A stretch of DNA of 64,000 nt, taken from contig NZ_JBMERD010000001.1 of assembly GCF_048820935.1 (NCBI RefSeq), positions 62,001 through 126,000 on the forward strand, given 5' to 3'. Shown one piece after another: positions 8,948 through 17,940 of this stretch. Below the pieces are notes generated by a model, which had not been told where the DNA came from, searched no databases, and saw nothing but the letters and a program-made list of their open reading frames with translations. Position numbers and translations under genes: made by a program. Source of the stretch: Algicoccus sp048820935. Its GTDB lineage: Bacteria > Pseudomonadota > Gammaproteobacteria > Burkholderiales > Burkholderiaceae_B. How positions within the stretch are numbered: the first letter of the stretch is position 1; each line of letters opens with the position of its first letter.

Positions 8948-9279
8948 ACGGCTCTTGTGTCGCGTTGGTTGGTCTGTTAAATCGCAAATCGGCTTGGCGA
9001 GTGATTTGACAGTCGTTTTAAAGAATCAAGTTCGATACCTGATTTTACCGATGCTTTGTGATTCGTCGAGTCATAGTCACTCGAGATAAGAATTTTTTTA
9101 CAAATAGTGAGATTCAGCATGTTGGTCGAACATGCTGAATCGGGTGAGGGTTGGACTTCAAAAACAAGAAAATAAGAAACCGATGATTAAAAACTACTCA
9201 TCAATCAATAAAACAGTCACGAAAAATATAAAACAATCAATCCGCGTGACTTTTATTTTACGAGGATTGTGTACTTTGT
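8948..9279. other. 332-base gene-free region between tex and the antiporter gene
   Basis: No convincing ORF is present. Both flanking genes are on the - strand, so this stretch should hold the end of the tex transcript and the antiporter promoter. It contains three inverted repeats: TCGAGT/ACTCGA at 9066-9084, a perfect 13-bp palindrome at 9111-9141, and a 7-bp stem (AGTCACG/CGTGACT) at 9215-9251 that could be a weak tex terminator. The latter is followed on the - strand by GTTTTATT. Confidence 0.5.
9111..9141. repeat. Perfect 13-bp inverted repeat
   Basis: GATTCAGCATGTT is followed after 5 bases by its exact reverse complement AACATGCTGAATC. There is no T tract on either side in the terminator position. 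It could be an operator for the antiporter gene, an RNA stem in its leader, or a 3'-end stem for tex. Confidence 0.75.
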
Positions 9280-11649
9280 CTATTTGGATTTGAGCTTCGC
9301 AAAAGCCGCAGCCATAGCATTGTTGCCAGTTGACTCTCTGGTCGGTTGCGAGCTGCGCTTGTTTTTAGGGGTAGATCCACGATGGTTTCGGTTTGGTGAT
9401 CCGGCTGATGAGCCAGCGTCGCCCTCAAGACGCATGCTAAGCGCTACGCGTTTGCGTTGAAGATCCACTTCAAGTACTCGGACTTTGATGGTTTGTCCCG
9501 TACGGACCACATCGCGTGGGTCTTTCACAAACTGCTGAGATAGCTCTGAAATATGCACCAAACCATCTTGGTCCACACCGACGTTCACAAAGGCCCCAAA
9601 ATTGGCTACGTTGGTGACCACGCCTTCGAGAATCATGCCAACTTTTAAGTCATTGAGTGATTCAACGCCTTCTTCAAATTGTGTGGTGGTGAACTCTGGA
9701 CGTGGGTCACGACCGGGTTTTTCTAGCTCCGACAAAATATCGGTGATCGTGGGCAATCCAAATCGTTCATCGACGAACTTGGATGGTGCGACGTTTTTTA
9801 GAGCAGCTTGATTCCCCATGACGTCACGAATATTGGCCTGGATCTCATCGAGGATCTTTTTAACGACAGGGTAGGCTTCTGGGTGAACCGCAGAGGCATC
9901 TAATGGGTTGTCACCATCCGTAATGCGTAAGAATCCGGCGGCTTGCTCAAAAGTCTTTTCACCAAAACGAGGCACTTTTAACAAGCTTTTGCGGTTTTGA
10001 AACGCACCTTGTTCATCGCGATACGCCACAATGTTTCTGGCCAACGTATTGTTTAAGCCTGAAACTTGGCGCAAAAGCGCAGCTGATGCGGTGTTGACAT
10101 CGACACCCACGGCGTTAACGCAGTCCTCAATGACCACATCCAGACTGCGACTTAACTCACGCTGGTTCACATCATGTTGATACTGGCCCACACCAATGGC
10201 TTTGGGTTCGATTTTGACGAGCTCAGCCAAGGGGTCTTGTAACCGTCGGGCAATGGAGACCGCACCGCGCAAACTGACATCTAAGTCTGGAAACTCTTCG
10301 GCTGCCAGCGCACTGGCTGAATAAACGGAAGCCCCCGCTTCTGAAATCACGACATGGGCGACTGGAAAATCCGACATCTGTTTACGCAGTTGAGTCACCA
10401 AGCGTTCGGTTTCGCGTGACGCCGTGCCGTTACCAATCGCAATCAGTGAAATGTTGTGGGTGCGAACCATTTGTTCGAGGGTGCGCAAGCTACCTTGCAC
10501 ATCACGTCGAGGCTCAAATGGAAAAATCGTGGCCGTCTGTAAGACTTTACCGGTTGAGTCGATCGCAGCGACTTTCACACCAGTACGTATCCCAGGATCC
10601 AAGCCCAGAATGGCTTTTGCACCAGCTGGCGGTGCGAGTAACAAATCTTTCAAGTTGGCGGCAAAAACACGAATTGCTTCGCTTTCGGCTTGCTCACGTA
10701 ATTTACTCACCAGCTCTAATTCAAACTGAGTGGCGAGCTTAATGCGCCATGTCCATTGGCAGACTTCCGCTAGCCAGCGTTCACGATCATTGGCCTGTGC
10801 TGAGAAAATCCCAGATGGCAATTTAAAGTGCGCTGCGACTTTGGCCACATAAGGGTGGGGTGTTTGTTCTTGTTGATCGGCCGGCAAAGCGATACGTATG
10901 TCTAACACACCTTGTTGGCGACCACGAAACATGGCAAGCACACGATGGGATGGAATGCTGCGTATAGGTTCTTCAAAATCAAACCAATCCTGAAAATTGG
11001 CACCTTCTTGCTCTTTGCCTTTGATGACTCGAGAAACGAGTAATCCATATTTTTCTAATGAGTCACGAATTTGGCTCACTAGATTGGCGTCTTGTGCAAA
11101 GTCTTCAACCAGAATGTCGCGTGCACCTTGAAGTGCTGCTTTGATGTCAGCGACGCCTTTGTCTGCATCGACGTAACTCGCCGCAAGCGTTTCGGGTTGT
11201 GCGGTGTGGTCGGTTAACAAAGTTTGTGCCAGTGGCTCAAGACCTGCTTCACGGGCGATTTGCGCACGCGTGCGACGTTTGGGCTTGTAGGGAGCGTATA
11301 AGTCTTCTAGGCGTTGCTTGCTGTCTGCGGCATCGAGTTCTTTGGCTAGTGTGACGGTGAGCTTTTCTTGTTGGGCCACCGACGCCAAAATACTGTCGCG
11401 CCGCTCTTCGAGCTCTTTGAGATAGATGTGACGAACTTCCAGTTCACGCAACACGGTGTCATCTAAGCCACCAGTCACTTCCTTACGGTAGCGTGCAATA
11501 AAAGGAACGGTTGCGCCTTCTTGTAATAAAGCGACGGTCACTTGGATTTGCTGAGGCCGGACATTGAGTTCCTGCGCCAGCTGCGTGATGATACGTTGAT
11601 GAACCACTTCGGGTGTACGTGGCACAAAATCTTGGAGAAGTTCGGTCAT
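9280..11649 (-). CDS. tex: Transcription accessory protein Tex
   Basis: At 789 residues this is a full-length Tex, an RNA-binding protein that affects transcription and stress tolerance. Its domains follow the family order: an N-terminal helix-turn-helix region (VTVALLQEGATVPFIARYRKE near residues 38-60), a YqgF/RuvC-like fold starting at AILGLDPGIRTG near residue 345, helix-hairpin-helix repeats (NTASAALLRQVSGLN region), and a C-terminal S1 domain (about residues 655-725, GMILEGVVTNVANFGAFV). A basic low-complexity tail follows. The start ATG at 11649 gives the usual family N-terminus. It is likely monocistronic, with the antiporter gene downstream on the same strand. Confidence 0.95.
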   Translation of the reverse strand: MTELLQDFVPRTPEVVHQRIITQLAQELNVRPQQIQVTVALLQEGATVPFIARYRKEVTGGLDDTVLRELEVRHIYLKELEERRDSILASVAQQEKLTVTLAKELDAADSKQRLEDLYAPYKPKRRTRAQIAREAGLEPLAQTLLTDHTAQPETLAASYVDADKGVADIKAALQGARDILVEDFAQDANLVSQIRDSLEKYGLLVSRVIKGKEQEGANFQDWFDFEEPIRSIPSHRVLAMFRGRQQGVLDIRIALPADQQEQTPHPYVAKVAAHFKLPSGIFSAQANDRERWLAEVCQWTWRIKLATQFELELVSKLREQAESEAIRVFAANLKDLLLAPPAGAKAILGLDPGIRTGVKVAAIDSTGKVLQTATIFPFEPRRDVQGSLRTLEQMVRTHNISLIAIGNGTASRETERLVTQLRKQMSDFPVAHVVISEAGASVYSASALAAEEFPDLDVSLRGAVSIARRLQDPLAELVKIEPKAIGVGQYQHDVNQRELSRSLDVVIEDCVNAVGVDVNTASAALLRQVSGLNNTLARNIVAYRDEQGAFQNRKSLLKVPRFGEKTFEQAAGFLRITDGDNPLDASAVHPEAYPVVKKILDEIQANIRDVMGNQAALKNVAPSKFVDERFGLPTITDILSELEKPGRDPRPEFTTTQFEEGVESLNDLKVGMILEGVVTNVANFGAFVNVGVDQDGLVHISELSQQFVKDPRDVVRTGQTIKVRVLEVDLQRKRVALSMRLEGDAGSSAGSPNRNHRGSTPKNKRSSQPTRESTGNNAMAAAFAKLKSK

Positions 11650-11804
11650 GAGTCTTTAGAAGGGGCGTCTGTAGCACCCGCTGGTCAATTAAAAAGAAAA
11701 CCTGCAAGATTGTGCCACAGACCACCCATGATTATGCGTGCAAAGGTTTCGGCGTTTAAGGAAACACCTCGTTTTAAAACTCCTTTGATAAATCACTTTG
11801 ATTT

Positions 11805-12551
11805 TTAATCGCACAGCTGATGGGCTAAATCGCGCATATCAGTGGCGACGACATCCCAGTTGCCTTGTGCGACCAAATCTTGTGTTTGATCATCCGCATA
11901 TTCGGTCGGACGCGCCCAAAAAGCGGTCTTTAAACCGCAGGCTTGGGCCGCTGCCAGATCCGGGTTGTGGGCTGCACACAGCATGACTTCGTGAGGTTCA
12001 AGCCCCATGATTTCAGCGACCCCCAGATAGGTTTGGGGCTGTGGTTTATACGCTTTAAACCATTCAGTGGAGAGCACCAGATCCCAAGGGAGTCCTGTGT
12101 GTTTGGCTATATGGGTCAGTAAAGATACATTGCCGTTTGAAAGCGGGGCAATGGTGTAGTGCGCTTTAAGACGCCACAAGGCAGCAATGGCATCAGGCCA
12201 GGCATCTAAACGGTGCCAGACCAGATTGATGTGTTGTTTTTGTGCTTCGCTCAGATCAGTGAGGCCAAATTGATCCAGCAAGATATCGAGCGACTCACGA
12301 TGCAGCGTGTCAAGAATCGTCCAGGGTCGGGTGCCATTGCGTACTTGCTCCATTTGCGGTTGATAACGCTTGCGCCAAGCAACGGCAAAGGCGTTCCAGT
12401 CAATGTCGATGTTTAGAGGTTGGGCCCAGGCACTGAGATCTCTGACCACACTACCGCGCCAATCCACCACCGAGCCAAAGACATCAAAAACGAGAAGTTT
12501 GGTTTGTGCCCGAACTTGTTGCAATGCGGGTGTTATTGAATGTGTCTCCAT
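11805..12551 (-). CDS. Haloacid dehalogenase type II (HAD superfamily)
   Basis: This 248-residue HAD hydrolase has the type II dehalogenase signature FDVFGSVVDWRGS, with nucleophile D23 and the nearby Arg used for halide handling. It also has the motif II stretch LSNGN, the Lys in KAYKPQPQTY, and the C-terminal HNPDL motif. Members hydrolyse L-2-haloacids to D-2-hydroxyacids through an aspartyl ester intermediate; many paralogues have other or unknown substrates. The start ATG at 12551 follows AAAGG. It is transcribed away from the divergent PLP-enzyme gene, with a 190-base intergenic region between the two starts. The pairing might mean a shared substrate theme, but no direct link is visible. 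Confidence 0.85.
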   Translation of the reverse strand: METHSITPALQQVRAQTKLLVFDVFGSVVDWRGSVVRDLSAWAQPLNIDIDWNAFAVAWRKRYQPQMEQVRNGTRPWTILDTLHRESLDILLDQFGLTDLSEAQKQHINLVWHRLDAWPDAIAALWRLKAHYTIAPLSNGNVSLLTHIAKHTGLPWDLVLSTEWFKAYKPQPQTYLGVAEIMGLEPHEVMLCAAHNPDLAAAQACGLKTAFWARPTEYADDQTQDLVAQGNWDVVATDMRDLAHQLCD

Positions 12552-12741
12552 ACTGTGCCTTTGCTCTAAAAGTCATGACGAGCCCTCATCATGCGGGACT
12601 GGTCGGGGTGTTGACAAGTCTCGGTCAGCAGATTGACAACGTTGTTTGCCTGCTTGCATTCGCAAAACCTCTGATGTGTGAGATCATCGTTGTCATAAGT
12701 GCATTTCATTGTTGATTGGGATCATTGGGAAAGGTGCTGGG

Positions 12742-13851
12742 ATGTTGCCGTGGAAAGCTTGTGAAGTGGGTGATGAGGTTCATGAAATTGATACCCCCGC
12801 ACTCATTTTGGATTTAGATGTCTTTGAGCGTAATTTGAATCGCATGGCGCAAGAAACACGTCGAGTGCGTTTGCGCCCACATGCTAAAAGCCATAAATGC
12901 CCAGAAATTGCGTTGCGTCAGTTACAAGCTGGTGCAGTGGGGATTTGTTGCCAGACGTTGAGCGAAGCGGCCGTGTTTGCCCAAGCAGGCGTCAAAGACA
13001 TTTTGGTGACGAACCAATTGGTGGGTGCGCGCAAATTGTCTCATGTGCGCGCCTTGGCTGAATCAGTCCGACTGGGGGTGTTGGTCGATGATGAAGACCA
13101 TGTACAGGCCTTAAGCCGCGTCATGGTGGGCAGTCAAACTGAGCTGGATGTGTACGTTGAACTGGATGTCGGGGCTGGTCGCTGTGGTTGCAGCGTTGAA
13201 ATGGCAGTCATTCTGGCACGTCAGATTCATGCCTTAGACGGAATACGCTTTGCTGGTCTACATGCTTATCACGGCGCGGCACAGCATTTGCGTACCCCGC
13301 GTGAACGGGCTGCAGCGATTAAGTTTGCAAGCAGTCGGGTGCGCCAAGCGATCCAGCAAATTGAGGCAGTCGGTATGTCAGTCCCCATTGTGACTGGAGC
13401 CGGCACGGGCACCTTCTGGTTAGAAAGAGACAGTGGGGTGTATCAGGAAGTCCAGCCAGGCTCTTATGTCTTTATGGATCGCGACTATGCCGACAATGAA
13501 ATGGGGTTGGGTGACGTGCGATTTGAACATGCGCTCTTTGTATTAACAACCGTGCAAAGCATTGCGCAAAAAAGAATCGCCGTGGTGGATGCGGGTCTGA
13601 AAGCTTCCAGCACCGATTCCGGAATGCCTTCCGTTTGGGGGCGTCCTGAACTGCAGTATGTCAAAGCATCGGACGAGCACGGCATTGTTCAATCCAAAAA
13701 TGACGATTTACAGTTATCGTTAGGGGAACAGTTGCTGCTGATTCCGGGACATTGTGATCCGACGGTGAACCTTTACGACGAGTTGATTGTCGTGAAAGAA
13801 GGGCGTGTTCATGCGATTTGGCCAATTCTTGCGCGCGGTGCTGGTCTTTAG
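12742..13851 (+). CDS. DSD1-family PLP enzyme (D-threonine / 3-hydroxyaspartate aldolase or D-serine dehydratase like)
   Basis: This 369-residue fold-type III PLP enzyme has an alanine-racemase-like TIM barrel. The PLP lysine is K49 in RPHAKSHK. The C-terminal domain carries PGHCDPT, where His and Cys bind the divalent metal in D-threonine aldolase and eukaryotic-type D-serine dehydratase. Relatives cleave D-3-hydroxy-amino acids to glycine plus an aldehyde or glyoxylate, or deaminate D-serine. I prefer the ATG at 12742 to the TTG at 12709 because it has GGGAAAGG upstream and the protein then begins, as relatives do, about 16 residues before IDTPAL. The exact substrate is open. The next gene starts 33 bases downstream on the same strand. 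Confidence 0.85.
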   Translation: MLPWKACEVGDEVHEIDTPALILDLDVFERNLNRMAQETRRVRLRPHAKSHKCPEIALRQLQAGAVGICCQTLSEAAVFAQAGVKDILVTNQLVGARKLSHVRALAESVRLGVLVDDEDHVQALSRVMVGSQTELDVYVELDVGAGRCGCSVEMAVILARQIHALDGIRFAGLHAYHGAAQHLRTPRERAAAIKFASSRVRQAIQQIEAVGMSVPIVTGAGTGTFWLERDSGVYQEVQPGSYVFMDRDYADNEMGLGDVRFEHALFVLTTVQSIAQKRIAVVDAGLKASSTDSGMPSVWGRPELQYVKASDEHGIVQSKNDDLQLSLGEQLLLIPGHCDPTVNLYDELIVVKEGRVHAIWPILARGAGL

Positions 13852-13884
13852 AATTTTTGATGTTTGTACAAAAGTGAGCAGGTT

Positions 13885-15249
13885 ATGACGCAATCTTCTG
13901 AACCCGAAACTATTGCCTCCAAGGATTTAAGTCCTGAGACATTTCAGACAAAACCTCGGCGCCGCAAAAAACGCTCGCCCATGGGCTGGGTTGTGGGCAC
14001 CGTGGTGGTGCTCGGACTGGCATACGGTGCAGGAAGCTACTTTGTGGGTGAGCGGGCCCAATCGCATCTCAATGCCATCGTCGAACAAAAAGCACCTGAT
14101 TTTTCTGGGTTTCAAATTCGCGAGCAAAGTCATGATCAAGGCATCTGGCAGTCCAGTGGCTACTATGTGCTGAGCATGAGTCCTGTGGATGCGACACCTG
14201 TTGCATCTGATTTGATCTTTCGGATTGATTACACGCTGGATCATGCGCTTTGGCCAGGTCGCTTAGCCAATATTAAGACGCAGTTGATTCAAGCCGATCA
14301 GACACGATTGACGGGTCAAGGGGTTTTAAGCTGGGAGGGCGTATTCAATGCCGATCTGGCGATGCCTGCTCAAGAGTTAATTCAGGAAGGCACGATTGTG
14401 CGTTTGGCAGCCTTGCAAGGTAAGTTGAAAGGCAATGCGCAAGGCGTGACGACACAAGTGCACTGGCCTTCGATTGAGTACATTCGGAATCAAAAAATCG
14501 AATCTCAATTAAAAGAAGTGACGATTGAAACCGATTGGGTGCCGGGTCAATGTATTGGTCAGCGCTATGTGGTGAAGTCGCAGTTGGTGATGCTGTCTGT
14601 GGGACAAATCGAAGGCTTTGCAGTCTCAGCAACGCCTGTGTGTGCTTCGGGTCAATCAGGTCAGCACGTCCTCGGATCTGGGGAGCGTGTCGGACTGGAT
14701 CTTGAAATGCAGGCTGTGGGTTTACACAGTAATTTCTGGAGTGCTCAGGATGTTCGCGGCAAAATGACCTGGCGTCATTTGGATGCACAAGCGTTTGGCC
14801 CTTTATTAATGGGATCGGTTGCGGGCTTAATTGCACCCACAGAGACCAAGCCTGATTGGTGGCAGCCTGCAATGCGTGATTTGATGCTGAAGGGGTTAGA
14901 TGGCGATGCCGTGATTACGCAAGCAAAAACAGGCTTGGGGGACATTCAGGCACAAGCCACCTTGAATTTGATGCAAATGCCAGACGCTTTGTATCAGTCA
15001 ACGGATCTCTTGCCATTTGATCAGTATCTTGTTACCGAAGGGCAGGTGCGGTTGACGAATTTAAAGGCAGGTTCGCTTTTGGCGCTCGTGAGTGGATTGT
15101 TTGAAACAACTCGAGATGGTATCGGTCTGCGTTATGAACTGACGCCTGAAACCTTTACCGTGAATGGTCAGTCTTTGCCTGATGGCATCCTGCGCAAATC
15201 CGTTAACGATATGGTTAATCAATGGTTGGGCATTCAGACCACACCGTAA
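13885..15249 (+). CDS. DUF945 (YdgA-like) membrane-anchored protein
   Basis: This 454-residue protein has a basic N-terminus (RRRKKR, about residues 30-36) followed by one membrane helix (about 38-56) and a large, probably periplasmic, region. The sequence after the helix (GERAQSHLNAIVE, then a beta-rich repeat-poor body) matches the DUF945/YdgA family, whose function is unknown. The ATG at 13885 is preceded by GAGCAGG and is preferred to the TTG at 13864. It follows the PLP-enzyme gene by 33 bases, so the two may share a transcript. A 10-bp hairpin lies 39 bases after the stop. Confidence 0.75.
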   Translation: MTQSSEPETIASKDLSPETFQTKPRRRKKRSPMGWVVGTVVVLGLAYGAGSYFVGERAQSHLNAIVEQKAPDFSGFQIREQSHDQGIWQSSGYYVLSMSPVDATPVASDLIFRIDYTLDHALWPGRLANIKTQLIQADQTRLTGQGVLSWEGVFNADLAMPAQELIQEGTIVRLAALQGKLKGNAQGVTTQVHWPSIEYIRNQKIESQLKEVTIETDWVPGQCIGQRYVVKSQLVMLSVGQIEGFAVSATPVCASGQSGQHVLGSGERVGLDLEMQAVGLHSNFWSAQDVRGKMTWRHLDAQAFGPLLMGSVAGLIAPTETKPDWWQPAMRDLMLKGLDGDAVITQAKTGLGDIQAQATLNLMQMPDALYQSTDLLPFDQYLVTEGQVRLTNLKAGSLLALVSGLFETTRDGIGLRYELTPETFTVNGQSLPDGILRKSVNDMVNQWLGIQTTP

Positions 15250-15287
15250 GTTTCAATTGAAGTGAAAACGACGTTTGAAGTAATAAG

Positions 15288-15318
15288 GCCTGTCAGATCA
15301 AATGGATGTCTGACAGGC
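15288..15318. terminator. Hairpin between convergent genes, likely bidirectional
   Basis: A perfect 10-bp stem (GCCTGTCAGA / TCTGACAGGC) with an 11-base loop lies between the ends of the DUF945 gene (+) and the YqaA-type gene (-). It has only broken T runs on either side, so terminator strength is uncertain. Confidence 0.55.
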
Positions 15319-15368
15319 ATTGTGTCGTATTGTGTTGATTTTGAATAAGGTTTGTGCGGTACTTGCGC

Positions 15369-15950
15369 TTAAAGAAAATAACGGGCCACGACAAAGCCAC
15401 CTAGTAACAACAAGACAAAGACCGTAAAGACGAGTCCGAGTCGTTTTTCAATAAAGTCACGTATGGGTGCGCCGTACTTCCAGAGTAAGGCTGCGACTAA
15501 AAAGAAGCGTCCAGCTCGAGCCACAATAGATGACACAATAAAGATCGGTAAAGACAGCCCGGTTGCACCCGACAAAATAGTGATGACTTTGTACGGGAAG
15601 GGTGTCAATCCACCAATGAGCACGGCCCAAGCACCCCATTCGTTGTAACGGGCACTGAACTGATCGAAGTATTCCTGCTTGCCGTAAAACTCCAGCACAT
15701 ATTTACCCACGGTTTCGTAGGCCCCATAACCAATCCAATATCCCAAAATACCGCCTAAAACTGAGGCGATGGTGGCAACGGCGGCAATTCGAAAAGCTTT
15801 TGAGGGTTGCGCCACAATCATGGCAATCATCAGGACATCGGGTGGAATGGGGAAAACGGAGCTTTCAATAAAGGCAACAAAAGCCAATGCCCACATGGCA
15901 TGACGGTGACTGGCCAGTGACATGGTCCATTGATAGAGGGAATGCAACAC
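15369..15950 (-). CDS. YqaA-family membrane protein (DedA/VTT-like)
   Basis: This 193-residue protein has about five hydrophobic segments. It has the VTT/DedA-related motifs FIESSVFPIPPDVLMI (near residue 28), GYWIGYGAYE (near 71) and GGLTPFPYKVITILSG (near 113), where the last holds the F-x-P-x-K stretch of YqaA-type proteins. DedA relatives are thought to act in phospholipid or undecaprenyl-phosphate translocation and membrane homeostasis; the YqaA branch itself is not characterised. The ATG at 15950 gives the expected N-terminus. In many Alcaligenaceae-like genomes it stands alone, as here. Confidence 0.82.
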   Translation of the reverse strand: MLHSLYQWTMSLASHRHAMWALAFVAFIESSVFPIPPDVLMIAMIVAQPSKAFRIAAVATIASVLGGILGYWIGYGAYETVGKYVLEFYGKQEYFDQFSARYNEWGAWAVLIGGLTPFPYKVITILSGATGLSLPIFIVSSIVARAGRFFLVAALLWKYGAPIRDFIEKRLGLVFTVFVLLLLGGFVVARYFL

Positions 15951-16085
15951 GTTTGAAGCCTTCGCAATTAGAAAGAAAAATTAAAGATGATGTCAGCTTA
16001 AAGCTGAGCTCAATCGATGCATCAAAATCAGCGCACCAGTATACGCGTTGTGGTTGAGCTGAATTTGAATGCTTGGTATTCACAT

Positions 16086-16118
16086 AAAAAAACCCGCCTG
16101 AGTTAACAAGCGGGTTTT
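16086..16118 (-). terminator. Strong intrinsic terminator after the DUF35 gene
   Basis: The - strand reads a 9-bp stem (AAAACCCGC / GCGGGTTTT) with a 12-base loop, running into seven T residues. It lies 34 bases beyond the stop of the OB-fold gene at 16152. Confidence 0.88.
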
Positions 16119-16151
16119 CAATCCATTTAAATTAAACGGATAAGGTCGGTG

Positions 16152-16556
16152 TTAAACGGGTTTAAAGACCGGCACTGGCGGCGTATCTTCGCCCACAGTG
16201 GGTTTGAAAACCAATTCAACCGCCTGACCGATTTTGAGGTCATCAAAATCGCAATCCACGATTTGCGTCATCATGGTGACACCTTCTTCGAGGGTCACAT
16301 AGGCGATGCAATACGGGTTTGGATTGCCTCGAGACATAATGCTCAGTGAATAGATGGTGCCTTTACCGGTACTTTCTTTCCACTCAGTTTCACCGAAACA
16401 AAATGGGCACAAAGCACGCGGATAGTGGTGGTACTTGTTGCATTCTTTGCAAGCTTTAATGGCCAGTTTTCCGGCACGTGCCTGCTCCCAGTAGTGTTCG
16501 TCACCAGGTTCGATGACTGGGGCCGGGAGGTTATTGGGCAGATATGGGTTACTCAT
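16152..16556 (-). CDS. DUF35 Zn-ribbon/OB-fold acyl-CoA-binding partner protein
   Basis: This 134-residue protein has a rubredoxin-like zinc ribbon with two Cys pairs (CKECNKYHHYPRALCPFC, about residues 36-53), followed by an OB-fold (about 60-125). This is the layout of DUF35 proteins that pair with thiolases and help bind acyl-CoA. The ATG at 16556 lies 2 bases after the thiolase stop on the same strand, so translation is very likely coupled. The longer frame from 16643 is not used because it would overlap the thiolase. In known pairs both chains form one complex acting in polyketide, steroid or fatty-acid CoA chemistry. Confidence 0.88.
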   Translation of the reverse strand: MSNPYLPNNLPAPVIEPGDEHYWEQARAGKLAIKACKECNKYHHYPRALCPFCFGETEWKESTGKGTIYSLSIMSRGNPNPYCIAYVTLEEGVTMMTQIVDCDFDDLKIGQAVELVFKPTVGEDTPPVPVFKPV

Positions 16557-16558
16557 GA

Positions 16559-17728
16559 TTACACACGCTCCATAATCAGGGTGCCACTGCCATGTCTCGA
16601 TCCCAACAGACCGCCAGTTCCATGGGCTAGGGCTAGATCGCAATTTGGTACTTGTACGGCAGGGTGGGCTTCGCCACGCAACTGACGCACAGCTTCGATG
16701 ACTTTGGTGATACCACCGCGGTTTGCGGGGTGGTTGTTACACAGTCCACCACCGTCGGTGTTGAACGGCAACTTACCGACACCTGAAATCAGGTTGCCGT
16801 CAGCCACGAATTTACCGCCTTCACCTTTTTTACAAAAGCCCAAATCTTCGAGCTGCATGATGACAGTGATTGTAAAGCTGTCATAGATGGATGCGTATTT
16901 GATGTCCTGTGGGGTCACACCAGCTTCTTCAAAAGCACGTGGACCGGAATAACGAGCACCAGACCATGTGAGGTCGATTTCACCGCCGAGTTGGCCTTTG
17001 ACGGCTTCACCGGCACCGCGGATTCTGACCAATGGACGGTTGAGTTCGCGTGCGATTTCTGGGCGAGCTACGATCAGTGCACCACCGCCGTCACTGACGA
17101 CGCAGCAATCCAGACGCTTGAGCGGCCAAGACACCATGGGTGAGTTAATGACATCTTCAACCGTGACGACGTTTTTAAGCATCGCATTGGGGTTGTGTTG
17201 TGCATGGTGTGAGGCAGCCACTTTAACCCAAGCCAATTGCTCGGGCGTGGTGCCGTATTCGTACATGTGACGAGCGGCGACCATGGCATAGCTGTTGACG
17301 GTCACTGCACCATAAGGCGCTTCGAATGGCACGTCAGGAATATCAGCACCCCAGCTACGTGGTTGCATGCCGGAGGAGCCTGCTGAACGTGGGCGACCTG
17401 CGAGGGTAATCAGTGCGATGTCGCAGCGTCCCATAGCAATGGCCTGAACAGCGTGCGACACGTGGATCAGGTAAGAAGAACCACCTGTTTCTGTGGTGTC
17501 GATGTGACGCAGATTGGTTAGGCCCATGTAGTCGGCCATGCTCAGACCACCGAGGCCTGGTGCATCACCTGCACAAAAGTAACCGTCAATGTCGCTTAAG
17601 GACAGACCCGCATCGGCTAAAGCGCCTTTGGCGGATTCAGCGTGCAGTTGAGCAACAGATTTATCCGGTGCCTTGCGAGTGGGGTGCTCATAGGCACCCA
17701 CAATATATGCTTTGTCTCGTAAAGTCAT
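16559..17728 (-). CDS. Thiolase-family (SCP2/non-condensing type) enzyme
   Basis: This 389-residue protein has a thiolase fold with the C-terminal glycine-rich GTGGLLGSRHGSG motif and the NNHPAN motif that carries the catalytic His. At the position where condensing thiolases have the nucleophilic Cys, it has TGGSS (residues 81-85), so the acyl-carrying Cys appears to be missing. This fits the SCP2-thiolase-like branch that works with a DUF35 partner, including retro-aldolases of side-chain degradation, rather than ordinary acetyl-CoA acetyltransferases. It is translated with the DUF35 gene and faces a CaiB-type CoA transferase gene across a 212-base divergent promoter region. Substrate unknown. 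Confidence 0.85.
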   Translation of the reverse strand: MTLRDKAYIVGAYEHPTRKAPDKSVAQLHAESAKGALADAGLSLSDIDGYFCAGDAPGLGGLSMADYMGLTNLRHIDTTETGGSSYLIHVSHAVQAIAMGRCDIALITLAGRPRSAGSSGMQPRSWGADIPDVPFEAPYGAVTVNSYAMVAARHMYEYGTTPEQLAWVKVAASHHAQHNPNAMLKNVVTVEDVINSPMVSWPLKRLDCCVVSDGGGALIVARPEIARELNRPLVRIRGAGEAVKGQLGGEIDLTWSGARYSGPRAFEEAGVTPQDIKYASIYDSFTITVIMQLEDLGFCKKGEGGKFVADGNLISGVGKLPFNTDGGGLCNNHPANRGGITKVIEAVRQLRGEAHPAVQVPNCDLALAHGTGGLLGSRHGSGTLIMERV

Positions 17729-17940
17729 GAGTTATCTATCTTCACTAGTTGAATTAAAAGGTGTCTTAATCATGCCATCAAAACGATGTGCCTTTCTTTT
17801 ATCATTTAGAACGACCCCTTGGGATTTTATGAAGGCCAAGTTTTACATTTAATCGAAATGAACCATTCACCGATGGGTTCTGCTATTGTGTATCGGCGAT
17901 GAGTCGTTTGACTACTCTTTAATAGGAAGAAACAGAAATC

